This document shows positions 13,331 to 34,744 of a stretch of 64,000 bases of DNA, piece by piece; within the stretch, counting starts at the first letter, position 1, and each line of letters begins with the position of its first letter. The DNA lies in the NCBI GenBank assembly GCA_964019415.1, contig OZ025879.1, positions 186,001 to 250,000 on the forward strand, given 5' to 3'. The notes under the pieces are model-generated. The model worked only from the letters and a program-made list of their open reading frames with translations, ran no database searches and had not been told where the DNA came from. The translations under genes were made by a program, and so were the position numbers. Source of the stretch: Ianthella basta. Lineage: Eukaryota > Porifera > Demospongiae > Verongiida > Ianthellidae.

Positions 13331-16300
13331 CTAAGCACTCAGTTGTGACTTGTCATGTGTGTCACTATGACGATTGTCACATTCCCTGTGTGTCTCGTTC
13401 CACTGGTGGAGTGTCGAGCCAGCCAAGCTTGAAGGTGTCTGAAGTAAACAGCCTTTCCCTCTCCCGCTCCATCTCCCTCTCCCTCTCTCCTTCCACTGCT
13501 TGCTCTGTCAAGTTGAACCCATCCCCATCCACAGTACTCACATTGCGCACAGTGACGGAGTTGTCCTTGTAGAGGGAGGCAGTGTAGGGGGAGGACGCCT
13601 GCAGAGGGCAAGAGAGAACACAGCAATACCTCACATAGCGGAGGGACTTCCCAGTGTACCAGACCACCTATAACATGCTTGCCCTAATCTTCACAGGGTT
13701 CTATTTGTTTGCAAGTCTTTTAATTGTCTGGCATTCCCAAGTGAAAGTACAAACCATGAATTGCACCTTTCCAAAGGGTCCCTAGTGAAGTAGGTGCCAT
13801 GGTACAAGCACTGGGCACTCATACACACTGCAAGTGGATTGTCCCCAGCTCACCGGTACATAGTGCTTCTGTCCCTGCGTGAGGTAGACTGTTCGTTTAG
13901 ACTTGCCACATCCTCGGTAGCAGCAGCACATGCAACATATCATGCATGCGAGGCAAACACAGAGGAGGAGAGCTGTCCCCACACACACCGCGGTAGGGAT
14001 GACCCAACTGGGGATGGGATTAACAGGGGGAATAGAGACGGTAGGAGTGCCTGGAGAGGGGGGAGGGGGGGAAGTGACTGATGAGTAGGCTTAAACAGGT
14101 GTGTGTGTGACAGTGTCTCACTGGCTGAGCACACGTGGGCGATGAAGCCAGAGCAGTTGCTGATATTTTCCAACGCGCTGCATGCACAAGGCACTTGGAT
14201 GGAGACGTCTGCGGCAGGCAAACACGTTTGACCAGATGGACAGGGTATGCTCACCGCCATGCAGTCGTAGTTGATGCCAGTGAAGCCAATACAGGCTGTG
14301 TCTGTTGGGGCGTTGGCAGAAATAGTGAAAATAGTTTCACGGGACACATGAGGTGAGCACGTCACATGACCGTCACACACAACAACCAACCATTATTCCG
14401 CAGGAGCTGAAAATCACTGATGATTACAGTTGAGTTGGGCAGCAAGTTGCCTAGTCCTCCATCAGTCAGCTGATAAAGGGGAACAAGGAAGGGAGAGAGG
14501 AAGAAGGGACCATGACAGCCAGCAAATTGGCAAGGAGCACACACAGCCATTACAGTTATGAGCAGAAGCAGACCTGACACAGTATGCGTACACCACATTG
14601 TGAGTGACACTCACCTCTGTGCCATTTGGAAGGTCAACATTGATAATGGAGTCAATGTCAGCCACAGCAAAAATGAAATCAAGTTGGAAGCAGCCATCCC
14701 CGCAGGAGGATTGCAGGGGAACGACGTCCATCATGCCTGGAGAGAACTGATTCTCTATGGCTGTGCCCAGGGCTGACAGAATTGAGCCCAACTCTGATTC
14801 AGAAGGCTGCACGCCCTCCACCGTCAGTTGGACACGCACCACCACCACCTCCCTATCCACAGCAGGAGGGGGTGCAGAGGGGGAGGGGCTGGGAGCAGAA
14901 GATGGAGCTGGCTCCTCTGAGCTGATAGACGTGAAGGGGGAGGGGCTGGGAGGTACAAATGGAGCTTGAGATGACTCCCCTGCACTGCTCGGAGTGGAGG
15001 GGGAGGGGCTAAGAGCAACAGATGGAGCTGGCTCCTCCGAGCTGATGGGCGTGGAAGGGGAGGGGCTAAGAGCAACAGATGAAGCTGTCTCCTCTGAGCT
15101 GATGGGCGTGGAGGGGGAGGGGCTAGGAGCAACAGATGAAGCTGTCTCCTCTGAGCTGATGGGCGTGGAGGGGGAGGGGCTAAGAGCAACAGATGGAGCT
15201 GTCTCCTCTGAGCTGATGGGCGTGGAGGGGGAGGGGCTAAGAGCAACAGATGAAGCTGTCTCCTCTGAGCTGATGGACGTGGAGGGGGAGGGGCTAGGAG
15301 CAACAGATGAAGCTGTCTCCTCTGAGCTGATGGGCGTGGAGGGGGAGGGGCTAAGAGCAACAGATGGAGCTGTCTCCTCTGAGCTGATGGGCGTGGAGGG
15401 GGAGGGGCTAAGAGCAACAGATGAAGCTGTCTCCTCTGAGCTGATGGGCGTGGAGGGGGAGGGGCTAGGAGCAACAGATGAAGCTGTCTCCTCTGAGCTG
15501 ATGGGCGTGGAGGGGGAGGGGCTAAGAGCAACAGATGAAGCTGTCTCCTCTGAGCTGATGGACATGGAGGGGGAGGGGCTAAGAGCAACAGATGGAGCTG
15601 TCTCCTCTGAGCTGATGGACGTGGAGGGGGAGGGGCTAAGAGCAACAGATGAAGTTGTCTCTGAGCTGATGGACATGGAGGGGGAGGGGCTAAGAGCAAC
15701 AGATGGAGCTGTCTCCTCTGAGCTGATGGACATGGAGGGGGAGGGGCTAAGAGCAACAGATGGAGCTGTCTCCTCTGAGCTGATGGACGTGGAGGGGGAG
15801 GGGCTAAGAGCAACAGATGAAGTTGTCTCTGAGCTGATGGACATGGAGGGGGAGGGGCTAAGAGCAACAGATGAAGCTGTCTCCTCTGAGCTGATGGACG
15901 TGGAGGGGGAGGGGCTAAGAGCAACAGATGAAGCTGTCTCCTCTGAGCTGATGGACGTGGAGGGGGAGGGGCTAGGAGGTACAAACGTAGTTATCTCCTC
16001 TGAGCTACTAGACTGCAGTAGCCCTGAAGCACTGTTACCACCCACACTGCGAGTTGGCTCAGGACTAGCGCGCTCAGCTGAAGAGGGTGTAGCTTCAGCT
16101 CCTGCAAGAGACGAGCGAGACAAAGTCCTGTAACAACTGCACGAATAGAATACACCATCGGATTCACAGGCAACCAACCACACCTAACTACACACAGGCG
16201 TAGTCGACACTTAGCAAGCCAATTAAGAGTCACACAATAGCAGCAAGTCGGAATAGGCCCGTCCAGATATGACGGTATGCGCTACTGCCACGAACCTGAG

Positions 16301-16419
16301 GCTACGGGCGACACGAACACTGCAGTATCGGATGTCTCCTCCGGCATTAGCAAGGAGCTCTGCGCAAGCGTGCGAGCAGCGCAGCAGATGAGTAGGACGA
16401 TTAAGATCTTCCCCTTCAT
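13331..16419 (-). CDS. Mucin-like type I membrane protein with Ser/Pro VNTR
   Basis: Seven exons close in phase to 743 residues: 16419-16296, 16101-14615, 14469-14391, 14301-14122, 14050-13854, 13598-13542 and 13438-13331. It begins with a signal peptide (MKGKILIVLLICCAARTLAQ). Exon 2 is a tandem array of about 17 copies of a 19-residue Ser/Pro/Glu unit (SPSPSTSISSEETASSVAL type), a mucin-like stalk. A globular, SEA-like segment follows (VVVVRVQLTVEGVQPSE to NLLPNSTVIISDF), then a Cys-rich module of about 60 residues. A transmembrane helix (VIPTAVCVGTALLLCVCLAC) is flanked by Cys residues, and the cytoplasmic tail is about 85 residues. The SEA assignment is a guess from length and position; no family was recognised for the Cys module. 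The gene is convergent with PPAN. The tail exons are the least certain. Confidence 0.72.
15000..15985 (-). repeat. Coding minisatellite, 57-bp unit (two copies of 54 bp)
   Basis: About 17 units encode the Ser/Pro/Glu stalk of the membrane mucin. Length changes are whole codons, so the frame is kept. At least two units (near 15655 and 15830) lack one codon. Confidence 0.93.
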
Positions 16420-16429
16420 GGAGAACGCG

Positions 16430-18488
16430 CCAAAGGTATCCAAACTGGCCTACAAGGAAGTCCACGTAAAATGTGAAAGGATAAACGGAAAATGGCGAAA
16501 GAACACTTTCAACATTATAACATGTACGGGAATTTTTCGCGGGAGAATATTTTCGCGAATTCGCGGATAGATCGCGCGAAGAGGGTGGGGCCGGGTGATG
16601 CTATAAATTTCATACAGAAAGCCTTGGTGCAGATGAACCGTCTGCACAGATCTGCTGTTGTTCGTCACACGTAACATGACAGTGTGCTTACACGGAAGTG
16701 CTTGTTTTCTCGTTAGTTCATGCTGGGCCAAAAAGGGACACGCACATTATGCAATATCAAAAATTAACACATACACTAGTAAAAGCAAACTGTAAGAGAC
16801 TAGGTCAACAGCAAGTTGCATAATTAAATATGTTACTGTAATCACACACACACAATGGCTACATCACAGTTGGCCTTCTGCGATGGCACAGCCAAAATCA
16901 ATGGCACAGTCAATGAGCCGTCTGAATGCTCTCGATCCTTTGATTGTCTTGACTGCCGAATGTAAGAGGGCAAGTGAGATGCAGCACCTAATCAGGTACA
17001 TGATCTGTGAAAAATAAATCTGTTTCTTGTCAGAGAGAATGTCAGCAATATGTCGGCAGTTAGTTTATGCAGTAGCTAGCTAAACATACTAGCATGTATA
17101 GTTAGGGGATCATGATAATCATAGTTATCATACCACATAGTATAATGAGGTGCACTGATAAATTGCAACCACACACAACCACGTGCCCTCACCACGCAGT
17201 GCACATTGTGTGTGCCGTCATGTGCTAGTACACATGGAGACGCCACCATGAACCACAAGTAGCAGAATGTCCAGACTAGCATCAGTGCAAGACGGAGCAG
17301 GATGTAGTTACAGCACTCAATGTACACACAGACACAATCTACCAATCTCATCTTAGAGTGGCAGGATCAGCAATGGCTGGATGAAGCGACAGCACCCAAC
17401 ACACACGCAGGCACAAACTGCCAATCTTGTCTTGCCTGTGTGCAATTTGTGTGCTGTTGCTTTATCCTGCCACTGATGATCCTGCCGCTCTGCAACTTGC
17501 ACTGTACAAAACTACGACACACAACAGTCTTGTGATCATTGTACACACAAACCAGTCACTTGTGGTCAGCTCTGCTCTCCGGTGGCCTCCTACAGTCTTG
17601 GCCATGGTCTACCCACTAATATTCTAAGGTCTCTGGTGGTCTCGCTTCATAGCTGCTGTGGTCTCCAGTGGTCTTATTGGGTTTCAAATTGTCTTGAACC
17701 CCAGGCCTGTACTGCAGTCATGGCATACATGGCACGGTGACCCACCCATAACGACCACAAATAAAGAGGCTGCCATTATTGCTCGGCAGCTGGTAAAAGT
17801 GAATGTAATTGGCAGGGTTGACAAATAAACTGTTACAAGTTGAAATTTAACTGTGTATGAACATAGATAGTAAAAACCTATGGTATGAACAAGCTCCATT
17901 GATCAAAGCACAGCAAGCAACTTGTGTACTCTGCCAGCACATGTGTGATGTGGTGTGTGTGCAGTGCACTGTACATGTGTCTATGTGCATGTGTCTATGT
18001 ACATGTGTCTATGTACATGTGTCTATGTACATGTGTCTATGTACATGTGTCTATGTGCATGTGTCTATGTGCATGTGTCTATGTACATGTGTCTATGTAC
18101 ATGTGTCTATGTGCATGTGTCTATGTGCATGTGTCTATGTACATGTGTCTATGTACATGTGTCTATGTACATGTGTCTATGTGCATGTGTCTATGTGCAT
18201 GTGTCTATGTACATGTGTCTATGTACATGTGTCTATGTACATGTGTCTATGTACATGTGTCTATGTACATGGCAGCCACCTTGTGTGTGTGTGCTGTGCA
18301 TATCAATGCAGCTACCTATACCTATCCTTCAAAATGGCTGCCACATAATTTATTCGTGTACGTGCATGGTTTGTAGACCACTGTACACGCACAGGAGTCG
18401 TGTGTACACTATTGCTGCTAAGTAGTACTTCTCGCTATTGGTGGATGCGAATGTAATTAGTGATCGCTAATTATTAATTACCTACAAG
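16430..18488. other. Non-coding region between the mucin gene and FANCA
   Basis: No gene was seen. It holds a tcgcg-rich TE-like stretch (gaatttttcgcgggagaata, 16528-16575), AT-rich sequence with scattered ggtggtctc-like words around 17580-17680, and the 14-bp array listed separately. The promoter of FANCA should lie in the last few hundred bases. Confidence 0.6.
17973..18272. repeat. 14-bp minisatellite, about 21 copies
   Basis: The unit is gtacatgtgtctat with gtgcat variants. It gives false open frames (VYVHVSMYMCLCTC) in all three plus-strand frames. Confidence 0.93.
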
Positions 18489-27895
<9,407 letters not shown>

Positions 27896-28099
27896 CCGCA
27901 GCACATTCAACATGTGTGTGTGCTTGTGTGTGTGCTTGTGTGTTTGTGTGTTTGTGTGTGTGCTTGCATGTTTGTGTGTGTGCTTGCGTGTTTGTATATA
28001 CATCACAATGGGAGCAGTGCATACTGCTCTGGTCCATGTTACTCATGGCCCTGTCCTCAGACATGCTTGAGTTGTAAATCATTTTCTACCTGCTGGGGC

Positions 28100-28105
28100 A
28101 ATAAA
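28100..28105 (+). terminator. Poly(A) signal of FANCA
   Basis: AATAAA about 205 bp downstream of the FANCA stop codon. No other plus-strand gene is nearby. Confidence 0.6.
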
Positions 28106-28250
28106 TACTGTTATTAGGGGAGTAATGAATATCTTTAGGGAGTAGGGCGATACCCAACCCTGTGTATACAAACATACATGCTACCTCACCAGCTCTCGCT
28201 GCCTTACAAAAGTATATAGCTAAAAGTCCATGTAGTTTGTAGCTAGGGAG

Positions 28251-31200
28251 TTAGGCCACGTTTGTCATCCTGAATGTCCATGCTGGTTTGTCTCCTAGCA
28301 ACTGACGGTCAACGTCTGTTGGTATGTTAATGGTGAGGCCAGAGGGGGAGGAGGCGGTCCATGTGAGTGGACCAGTGTGCCCCAGCAGTTCCACTGTGGT
28401 CCCAGAGGAGGTGATGGGCGCTACCAGAGTGAACTTGCCGCCTGCACAGGAGGTGACACAGAGTGACAGAGCGGCAGGGTGACACAGGGTGACACAGAGT
28501 GACAGAGCGGCAGGGTGACACAGAGTGACAGAGCAGCAGGGTGACACAGGGTGACACAGAAGAGTGACGGAGCAGCAGGGTGACACAAAGTGACAGAGCA
28601 GTGGGACAGGTCTTTACATGTCACCCACACGTCAGTCTAGTCATCTGTGTCACTCACACCCCAAGTACCCCACACAACATGGAGCTAGCCCACTACAGCA
28701 GTGTGCAGCAGTGGCACACTCTACCAGCTCCACACACACAGCATGCAGTTGAGGGGTTCACACCTGGGAGTGCTCACCTGGTGTTAGGGAGCTGAAGGTG
28801 GTGGCATAGGTGTACTGTCCATTCTGCGGGGAAGCAGGTCACAGGTGCACTAGGTCCATAGCATCTACAGAGGTAGCTCACCTTGGATGAAGTGTACCAC
28901 GTCTTCTTGTCAGAGGTGTCAAACTGCACTCTCCAGGGGAAGGAGGAGTAAATGGCCTCACCGTTCACCTGAGGAGGGGAAGGGCGGGGTGACGGTGTGC
29001 CCCGCCTCCTCCCTCTCCACCCACCCACTCACCTCCAGCCAAGCACCAATGTCCAGAAGCCGCTCTTCAAAGATGGGCTCAATCCGTCCATCTGCAGTTG
29101 GGCCGACATTAAGGAGCAGGTTGCTGCAGAGTGGGGGGTGAAGGAGGGGAGCATCTGAGAGTGGGGGGCAGGCATCTCAGAGGGTGTTGAGTAGGAGTAT
29201 AGGACAGTCGCAGTTGGTCTGACTCACCCGTTGCAGGCTACTGTCTGCACAAGCTGGTAGATGAGCTGATCAGATGAGATGTACGGATCACTCTGCACAC
29301 ACAACACACACAGCACTGTAACACATGACAGACCACACACAGTAGCACCAAACCTACATCCCTCCGGTCATATCCCCAGGAGTAAGCCTGAATGGTGAAG
29401 GCACTCTCCCACTTGTTGTTCACAAGGTGTCCTGGGGTGTACCTGGAGGAGGGCGGAACCAGTGGGGAGTGGCGGGGAGCAAGGGGATGTGAGTGTGTGT
29501 AAGGGAGGCTGGCTCACGCAGCTCACCTGTCACTGCCGGTGATGTAGTCACCAACACAGCCTAGTCCACATCGGTTGTTGATAACAATGCTGTCCCTCAC
29601 AGGACTCTCATTGTACACCCAGCTGCGGAACTTAGGGGAATCCCAGTACTGTGTGGTGTGCTGACAGGGGGCATCCCCATCCCCATCATTCCAGAGGACC
29701 ATCGGCTGAAGGAGCAGGAGAGGGAGACACTGGGGCTGTCGCCCAAGGCTCCAACTAGGAGACCACTCTCACCTTGTAAGCATTGATCATGTCCATCATG
29801 GTGGGGTTACAGATCTTGTCAGGGAAGTTGGTTGTGGAGCAGTTGTCTGCCGCATCCTGCAGTGATGGACACATCCTTCTCACAGAAGAGCCACACCCCT
29901 TCCCCACACCCTCCCTGGGTGCCCCACCCACCTCCTCATACAGTGGGTTGTACCACTCCCTCAGGCTGTGGTAGAGTCCCATGATGAGTCCCTCCTTGAC
30001 GACACTGTTGGTGAGCTCCCCCACCAGGTCCTGATGGGGACCTAGGTCAGCACTGTTCCAATTCCAGTGCTGACTACTGGGGAAGTTGCACCATCCCTCG
30101 TGATGTTTGGAGATCAAGACCACATCTGAGGGGAGGGGGGAGGGGCAGTGAGGGACAGGAGTGGCCTGGGGAATGGCTGCTGTTTGGAAGGCTTACATTT
30201 TGCTCCTGCTTTGGAGAACAGGCTGGCCCAGTGAGTTGGGCTGAACATCTCAGCACGAAACATTGGAGGGAAGTCGTAGTACCTGAGACAAGCAGAACGT
30301 GCTTCAGTCACATGGAACACCTCAGAGACTAATGTCTAAAGGGAGGGTAGTCGCACAGCACTCACGAGAACTTTGGTCCATTGCAGGGGAACTTTTCAGG
30401 GTCCACCCCAGAGCAGCCGTAGACCCTGTTGTGAAACTCCACCACTTCTGAGTTGCCTGTTTCCAGCAAGTGCCAGTACCACTCGGAGACATAGGAGGGC
30501 ACGCTGAACAAACCCCAGTGGAGGAAAATACCAAACTTAGCATCATCAAACCAACGAGGGCGGGGCCGTAGACGGGTTGTCTAGACAGAAGACAAGCAGC
30601 AGCTGTAGCTAGCGCCCGACAAGCGCTGCAGGTCAAGAGCACTCACATTGAAGGTCCCGTCATAGCGGAAGCGAGGACAGGTCCCTGGGCCGACACCGAG
30701 GGAGCACTTGACCCCAGCCGGCCAGGGCCACATCACTACGATCAGGTTAGAGTCACCAGCAGGTGGGCGTGGTGGGCAGGGGTGGGCAGGGTGGATGGGG
30801 TGGTGGTCTCACCTTTTACTGTGTTCTCTGGGTACTCATAGACCACCCTTGGCTTCTCTCCCTGGAGGTCACAGTAGAAGCTGTGCAGGACCACGTAGTT
30901 GAAGTAGCCTGACCCTGTGTGGTCTGTGTGTGTGGAGGAGGGAGGGGAGAACATGAGCAGTGTACACCCCACTCACTGGTAGTTGGGCCCACCTCCAACA
31001 CTCACCTCCACCGGTGTAGGCCAATCGAATCCCATTTGTGGAGTTCATGGGATCTGCAGGAAGCTGCAGGAGCAAAGGTGGCAAGGGTCACGTGACCTGA
31101 CACTGCTGCTAGTGCAGGCAGTACTAGTCCGTCAGCCGACGCCAGGTCTGGTTGTAGGTAGCAGGACTCACGGGTAGGGCGTCGTTAAGGCTGCCCAGTC

Positions 31201-31501
31201 TGTGACAAGCTTTCTTGCTCAGCACGTACTGGTAGGCTGGCGCCTCCCCGAGCGAGGCGCACGCCGCTGGGAGCAAGCTCTTGTCGACATTGGCGCAGAA
31301 GCTGAAGTAGTAAGTGGACTCCTGTCCGGAGTAGTCGGTGCCGTTGACGGTAAAGGGACCCGCAGCTGCGATCTTAGTCAAATCGTACGTCTCACAGGCG
31401 CCTTCTTGGTTCGTGGCGGGTATCTGGAACTGGCAGCCCGCCCCAGCAGAGTGCTGGAACAAACTCAACACGCACAAGAGCAGCAGCACAGCAGCGACCA
31501 T
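28251..31501 (-). CDS. MRH-like/GH29 alpha-L-fucosidase fusion, copy A
   Basis: A predicted secretory or lysosomal enzyme that removes alpha-L-fucose, with an N-terminal lectin-like module. The signal peptide [16 protein letters not shown] is followed by an MRH-like domain: [33 protein letters not shown] then [20 protein letters not shown], and a closing WPAGVKC. GH29 begins at [19 protein letters not shown]. The family motifs [11 protein letters not shown], the presumed nucleophile Asp of [14 protein letters not shown], and [20 protein letters not shown] are all present, with a beta-sandwich C-terminus. There are about 15 exons, approximately 31501-31170, 31066-31003, 30925-30813, 30755-30646, 30582-30366, 30286-30204, 30127-29935, 29859-29776, 29706-29527, 29443-29355, 29296-29226, 29125-29034, 28972-28881, 28825-28778 and 28450-28251. 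It is the most diverged of three tandem copies. A TTG nine bases upstream is in frame, but the ATG at 31501 is preferred. Confidence 0.88.
28445..28605. repeat. Tandem gtgacacagagtgacagagc repeats, copy A intron
   Basis: Units of 20-40 bp in mixed register fill the last intron of copy A. Confidence 0.85.
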
Positions 31502-31518
31502 CTTCTCCAAGCGGTATG

Positions 31519-31528
31519 ATCACGTGAT
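31519..31528 (-). promoter_or_regulatory. E-box (CLEAR-like) before fucosidase copy A
   Basis: atcacgtgat, a palindromic CACGTG with flanks close to the CLEAR consensus GTCACGTGAC, about 20 bp upstream of the ATG. Confidence 0.45.
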
Positions 31529-31570
31529 TACGCACTTAATTAAATTTAGGAAATGCGTGGGCGGATTTGG

Positions 31571-34500
31571 TTAGTCCTTGAGAAACTGCAATTTGAAAGT
31601 CCATGCACACTTGTCTCCAAGGATGCTGCGGTCCAGGTCAAGGGGCACCTTGATGTCCATCCCTCCCCCTCCTCGGGAGGTCCACTCTAAAGGTGAGCTG
31701 TACCCAAGGAGACCTACAGTGGTGGCGGTAGTGGTCACAGGCTGTGTCAGCACCACAGTACCACCTGAGGGGCGGGGCAGGGCGGGGCAGGGCAGGGAGA
31801 GGGGAGGGGGAGTACACACAGTGTGGTGGCAATGGACATTGTATGCGTTCAGAGTGAGACATACCAGGAGTGACTGATTCAAAGGTGATGGCGTAGACAC
31901 TCTTCCCGTCCTGTGTGGTAAGGTGGGGAGGTGCTGCACTGGGGATGGGCACAACTCACTACAGAGGTAGCTCACCTTGGATGAAGTGTACCACGTCTTC
32001 TTGTCAGAGGTGTCAGACTGCACTCTCCAGGGGAAGGAGGAGTAGATGGCCTCGCCGTTCACCTGAGGAGGGGAAGGGGCGGGGTGACGGTGTGCCACGC
32101 CTCCTCCCTCTACACCTCCCCACTCACCTCCAACCAAGCACCAATGTCCAGAAGCCGTTCTTCAAAGATGGGCTCAATCCGTCCATCTGCAGTTGGGCCG
32201 ACATTAAGGAGCAGGTTGCTGCAGAGTGGGGGGTGAGGGAGGGGAGCATCTGAGAGGGGTAAGGTGTATAGGACAGTCACAGTTGGACTGACTCACCCGT
32301 TGCAGGCTACTGTTTCCACAAACTGGTAGATGAGCCTCTCAGTCGAGAGGTAGGGATCAACATTCTGTGATGGAAGCAAGGAAACCAGTTGCCACTCAGC
32401 TCATCACGACACACAGCAGTAGCACCAAACCTACATCCCTCCGGTCATAGCCCCAGGAGTGAGCCTGAATGGTGAAGGCACTCTCCCACTTGTTATTCAC
32501 AAGGTGCCCTGGGGAATACCTGGAGGAGGATAGAACCGATGGGGAGTGGATGAATCAGTTGTCCTCCACAATACTCCAACACCGCCCACTTACCGGTCAC
32601 CTCCATTAGTGTAGTCTCCAATGCAACCTTCCCCACACCTCTCGTTAATGACAATGCTGTCCCTCACGGGGCTCTCATTGTACACCCAGCTACGGAACTT
32701 AGGGGCATCCCAGTATTCAGAGGTTTTTTGACATTTAGCATCTCCAGCTCCATCATTCCACAGGACCATTGGCTGCAGCAAAGGGAGAGAGACAGGAGGA
32801 GATAGTTTGAGCCAGTCCTTTGTGTGTACCCCATGGTGCATCGTGCCAGCTGTCTCACCTTGTAAGCATTGATCATGTCCATCATGGTGGGGTTGCAGAT
32901 CTTGTCAGGGAAGTTGGTTGTGGAGCAGTTGTCTGCCTCATCCTGCAGTGATGGACACATCCTTCTCACAGAAGAGCCACACCCCTTCCTGGTGCCCCAC
33001 CCACCTCCTTATACAGTGGGTTGTACCACTCCCTCAGGCTGTGGTAGAGTCCCATGACAAGCCCCTCCTTGACAACACTGTTGGTGAGGTCTCCCACCAG
33101 GTCCTGATGGGGACCCAGGTCAGCACTGTTCCAATTCCAGTGCTGACTACTGGGGAAGTTGCACCATCCATCATGGTGCTTAGAGGTCAAGACCACATCT
33201 GGAGAGGGAGGGGAGTGAGGGGCAGTGAGGGACAGGAGTGGCCTGGGGAATGACTGCTGTTTGGAAGGCTTACATTTTGCTCCCGCTTTGGAGAACAGGC
33301 TGGCCCAGTGAGTTGGGCTGAACATCTCAGCACGAAACATTGGAGGGAAGTCGTAGTATCTGAGACAAGCAAAAAAGAATGAATCATCAGTTTCAGCAGT
33401 GGCTGTGTTCCATAAATGTCCTTACGAGAACTTTGGTCCGTTGCATGGATACTTATTTGGATCAATCCCTGAGCACCCGTAGACTCGGTTGTGAAACTCC
33501 ACTGTGTCCACTAGTCCCTCATGCAGTACTCTCCAGTACCACTCGGCCCCATGGTGATCGGCAAAAGACGGCACACTGAACACACCCCAGTGCAGGAAGA
33601 TACCAAACTTAGCTTCATCAAACCAGGATGGGCGGGGCCTCAGGCGAATGGTCTGATACACAGAGACAGTGATTACATCACCCATGCCCCCCCCCCCCCC
33701 CCCACACACACAGTCACTGTTCTTACATTCCATGTTCCATCGTAGGTGAAGCGAGGACACACTCCACTGCCAGCACCAAGAGAGCAGGCAAACTGGGAGG
33801 GCCACCTCACTACATGCACACATAGAGTGGCACACCAGTAGTCAGTTGTGAGCTGGTGAGGTGGTGTGATGCAGATGGAGGGGTGATGTGATGCAGGTGG
33901 TTGTACCTTTCACTGTGTCCTGTGGCCACTCATATGCCGATACCGGGCGGTCGATGGCAGAAGACTGGTCACAGTAGAGATCATAGACCACAGCATAGGG
34001 GTACTCTGCAGAGAACTTGGTGGCTGTCAAGGAAGACAAGGAGGGATGAAGGCAGCATCCGTCTAGCAAGCAGTGAGCCACACAAGGCTTACCGTTCATC
34101 CTGTACACTATCCTGATACCCTTGGTTGAGTCCATTGGATCCACTGGGAGCTGCACAGCATGAAGAAGGAAGGATATTAACTCCCCTCCCCCTCTCTCCC
34201 AGTTGGATGAATGCTCTGCCGTGCACTTCCGCAAGTGGAGTTGCAATCACCGACTCCAATCACCATTACCATTAAAACTAAGCACTCTGGTTAATTTCTC
34301 ACGAGGCCGGCCGTAGCCGATCGCTAATTTGGTCTTACCGCAACGACGTCGCTCAGTCTCCCCAGTGCCATGCATTCCTTCCCCTTCGTGTACTGGTACG
34401 CTGGGGCTTGCCCAACATCCACACACTCCTTCGGGAGGAAGTCCTCTGAGACGTTCCCGCATAGGCTGAAGTAGTACGTGGCTGGCTCCGTCTCGCCACT

Positions 34501-34689
34501 ACTGCCCGTGAGCTGGCGGGAGCCGTTGACGACGAAAGGGCCCAAGGCGGCTTGCTTGCTCAGGTCGTACGTCTCACAGAGACCGGCATCCCGCGTAGAC
34601 GGCACCTGGAAGCGACAATCGTCTGCTACAGCAAAACACGGCGGCAGCAAGAGGCAGATTATCAAAGCAGTCAACGGAAGAGCAGCCAT
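31571..34689 (-). CDS. MRH-like/GH29 alpha-L-fucosidase fusion, copy B
   Basis: Same architecture and exon order as copy A. The signal peptide is [17 protein letters not shown]. The MRH-like domain has [52 protein letters not shown] and FACSLG. GH29 follows: [31 protein letters not shown], the nucleophile region [21 protein letters not shown], and [20 protein letters not shown]. It ends KLQFLKD. The start codon lies only 56 bp from the stop of copy C, and the stop only 69 bp from the ATG of copy A. The MRH exons and most introns are nearly identical to copy C, showing recent duplication or conversion. The exon around 32740-32590 and its intron differ from both others. The ORF appears intact. 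Alternative view: three units of one polycistronic transcript. Confidence 0.88.
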
Positions 34690-34694
34690 GTTTT

Positions 34695-34704
34695 AATCAC
34701 GTGA
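34695..34704 (-). promoter_or_regulatory. E-box (CLEAR-like) before fucosidase copy B
   Basis: On the minus strand this reads GTCACGTGAT, one base from the CLEAR consensus, and lies less than 15 bp upstream of the ATG at 34689. Confidence 0.45.
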
Positions 34705-34744
34705 CTAGTTCAGTCTGAGAATGCGGGGGCGGGTGGTGAGCTAG

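Noticed and set aside
14824..16133. Long plus-strand and alternative minus-strand frames over the mucin repeat
   Set aside because: Shadow frames of the 57-bp coding repeat. Only the Ser/Pro/Glu frame joins signal peptide and membrane exons in phase.
17857..18425. Three Cys-rich 150-160 codon frames
   Set aside because: A 14-bp repeat without stop codons, giving the same 14-residue period in every frame.
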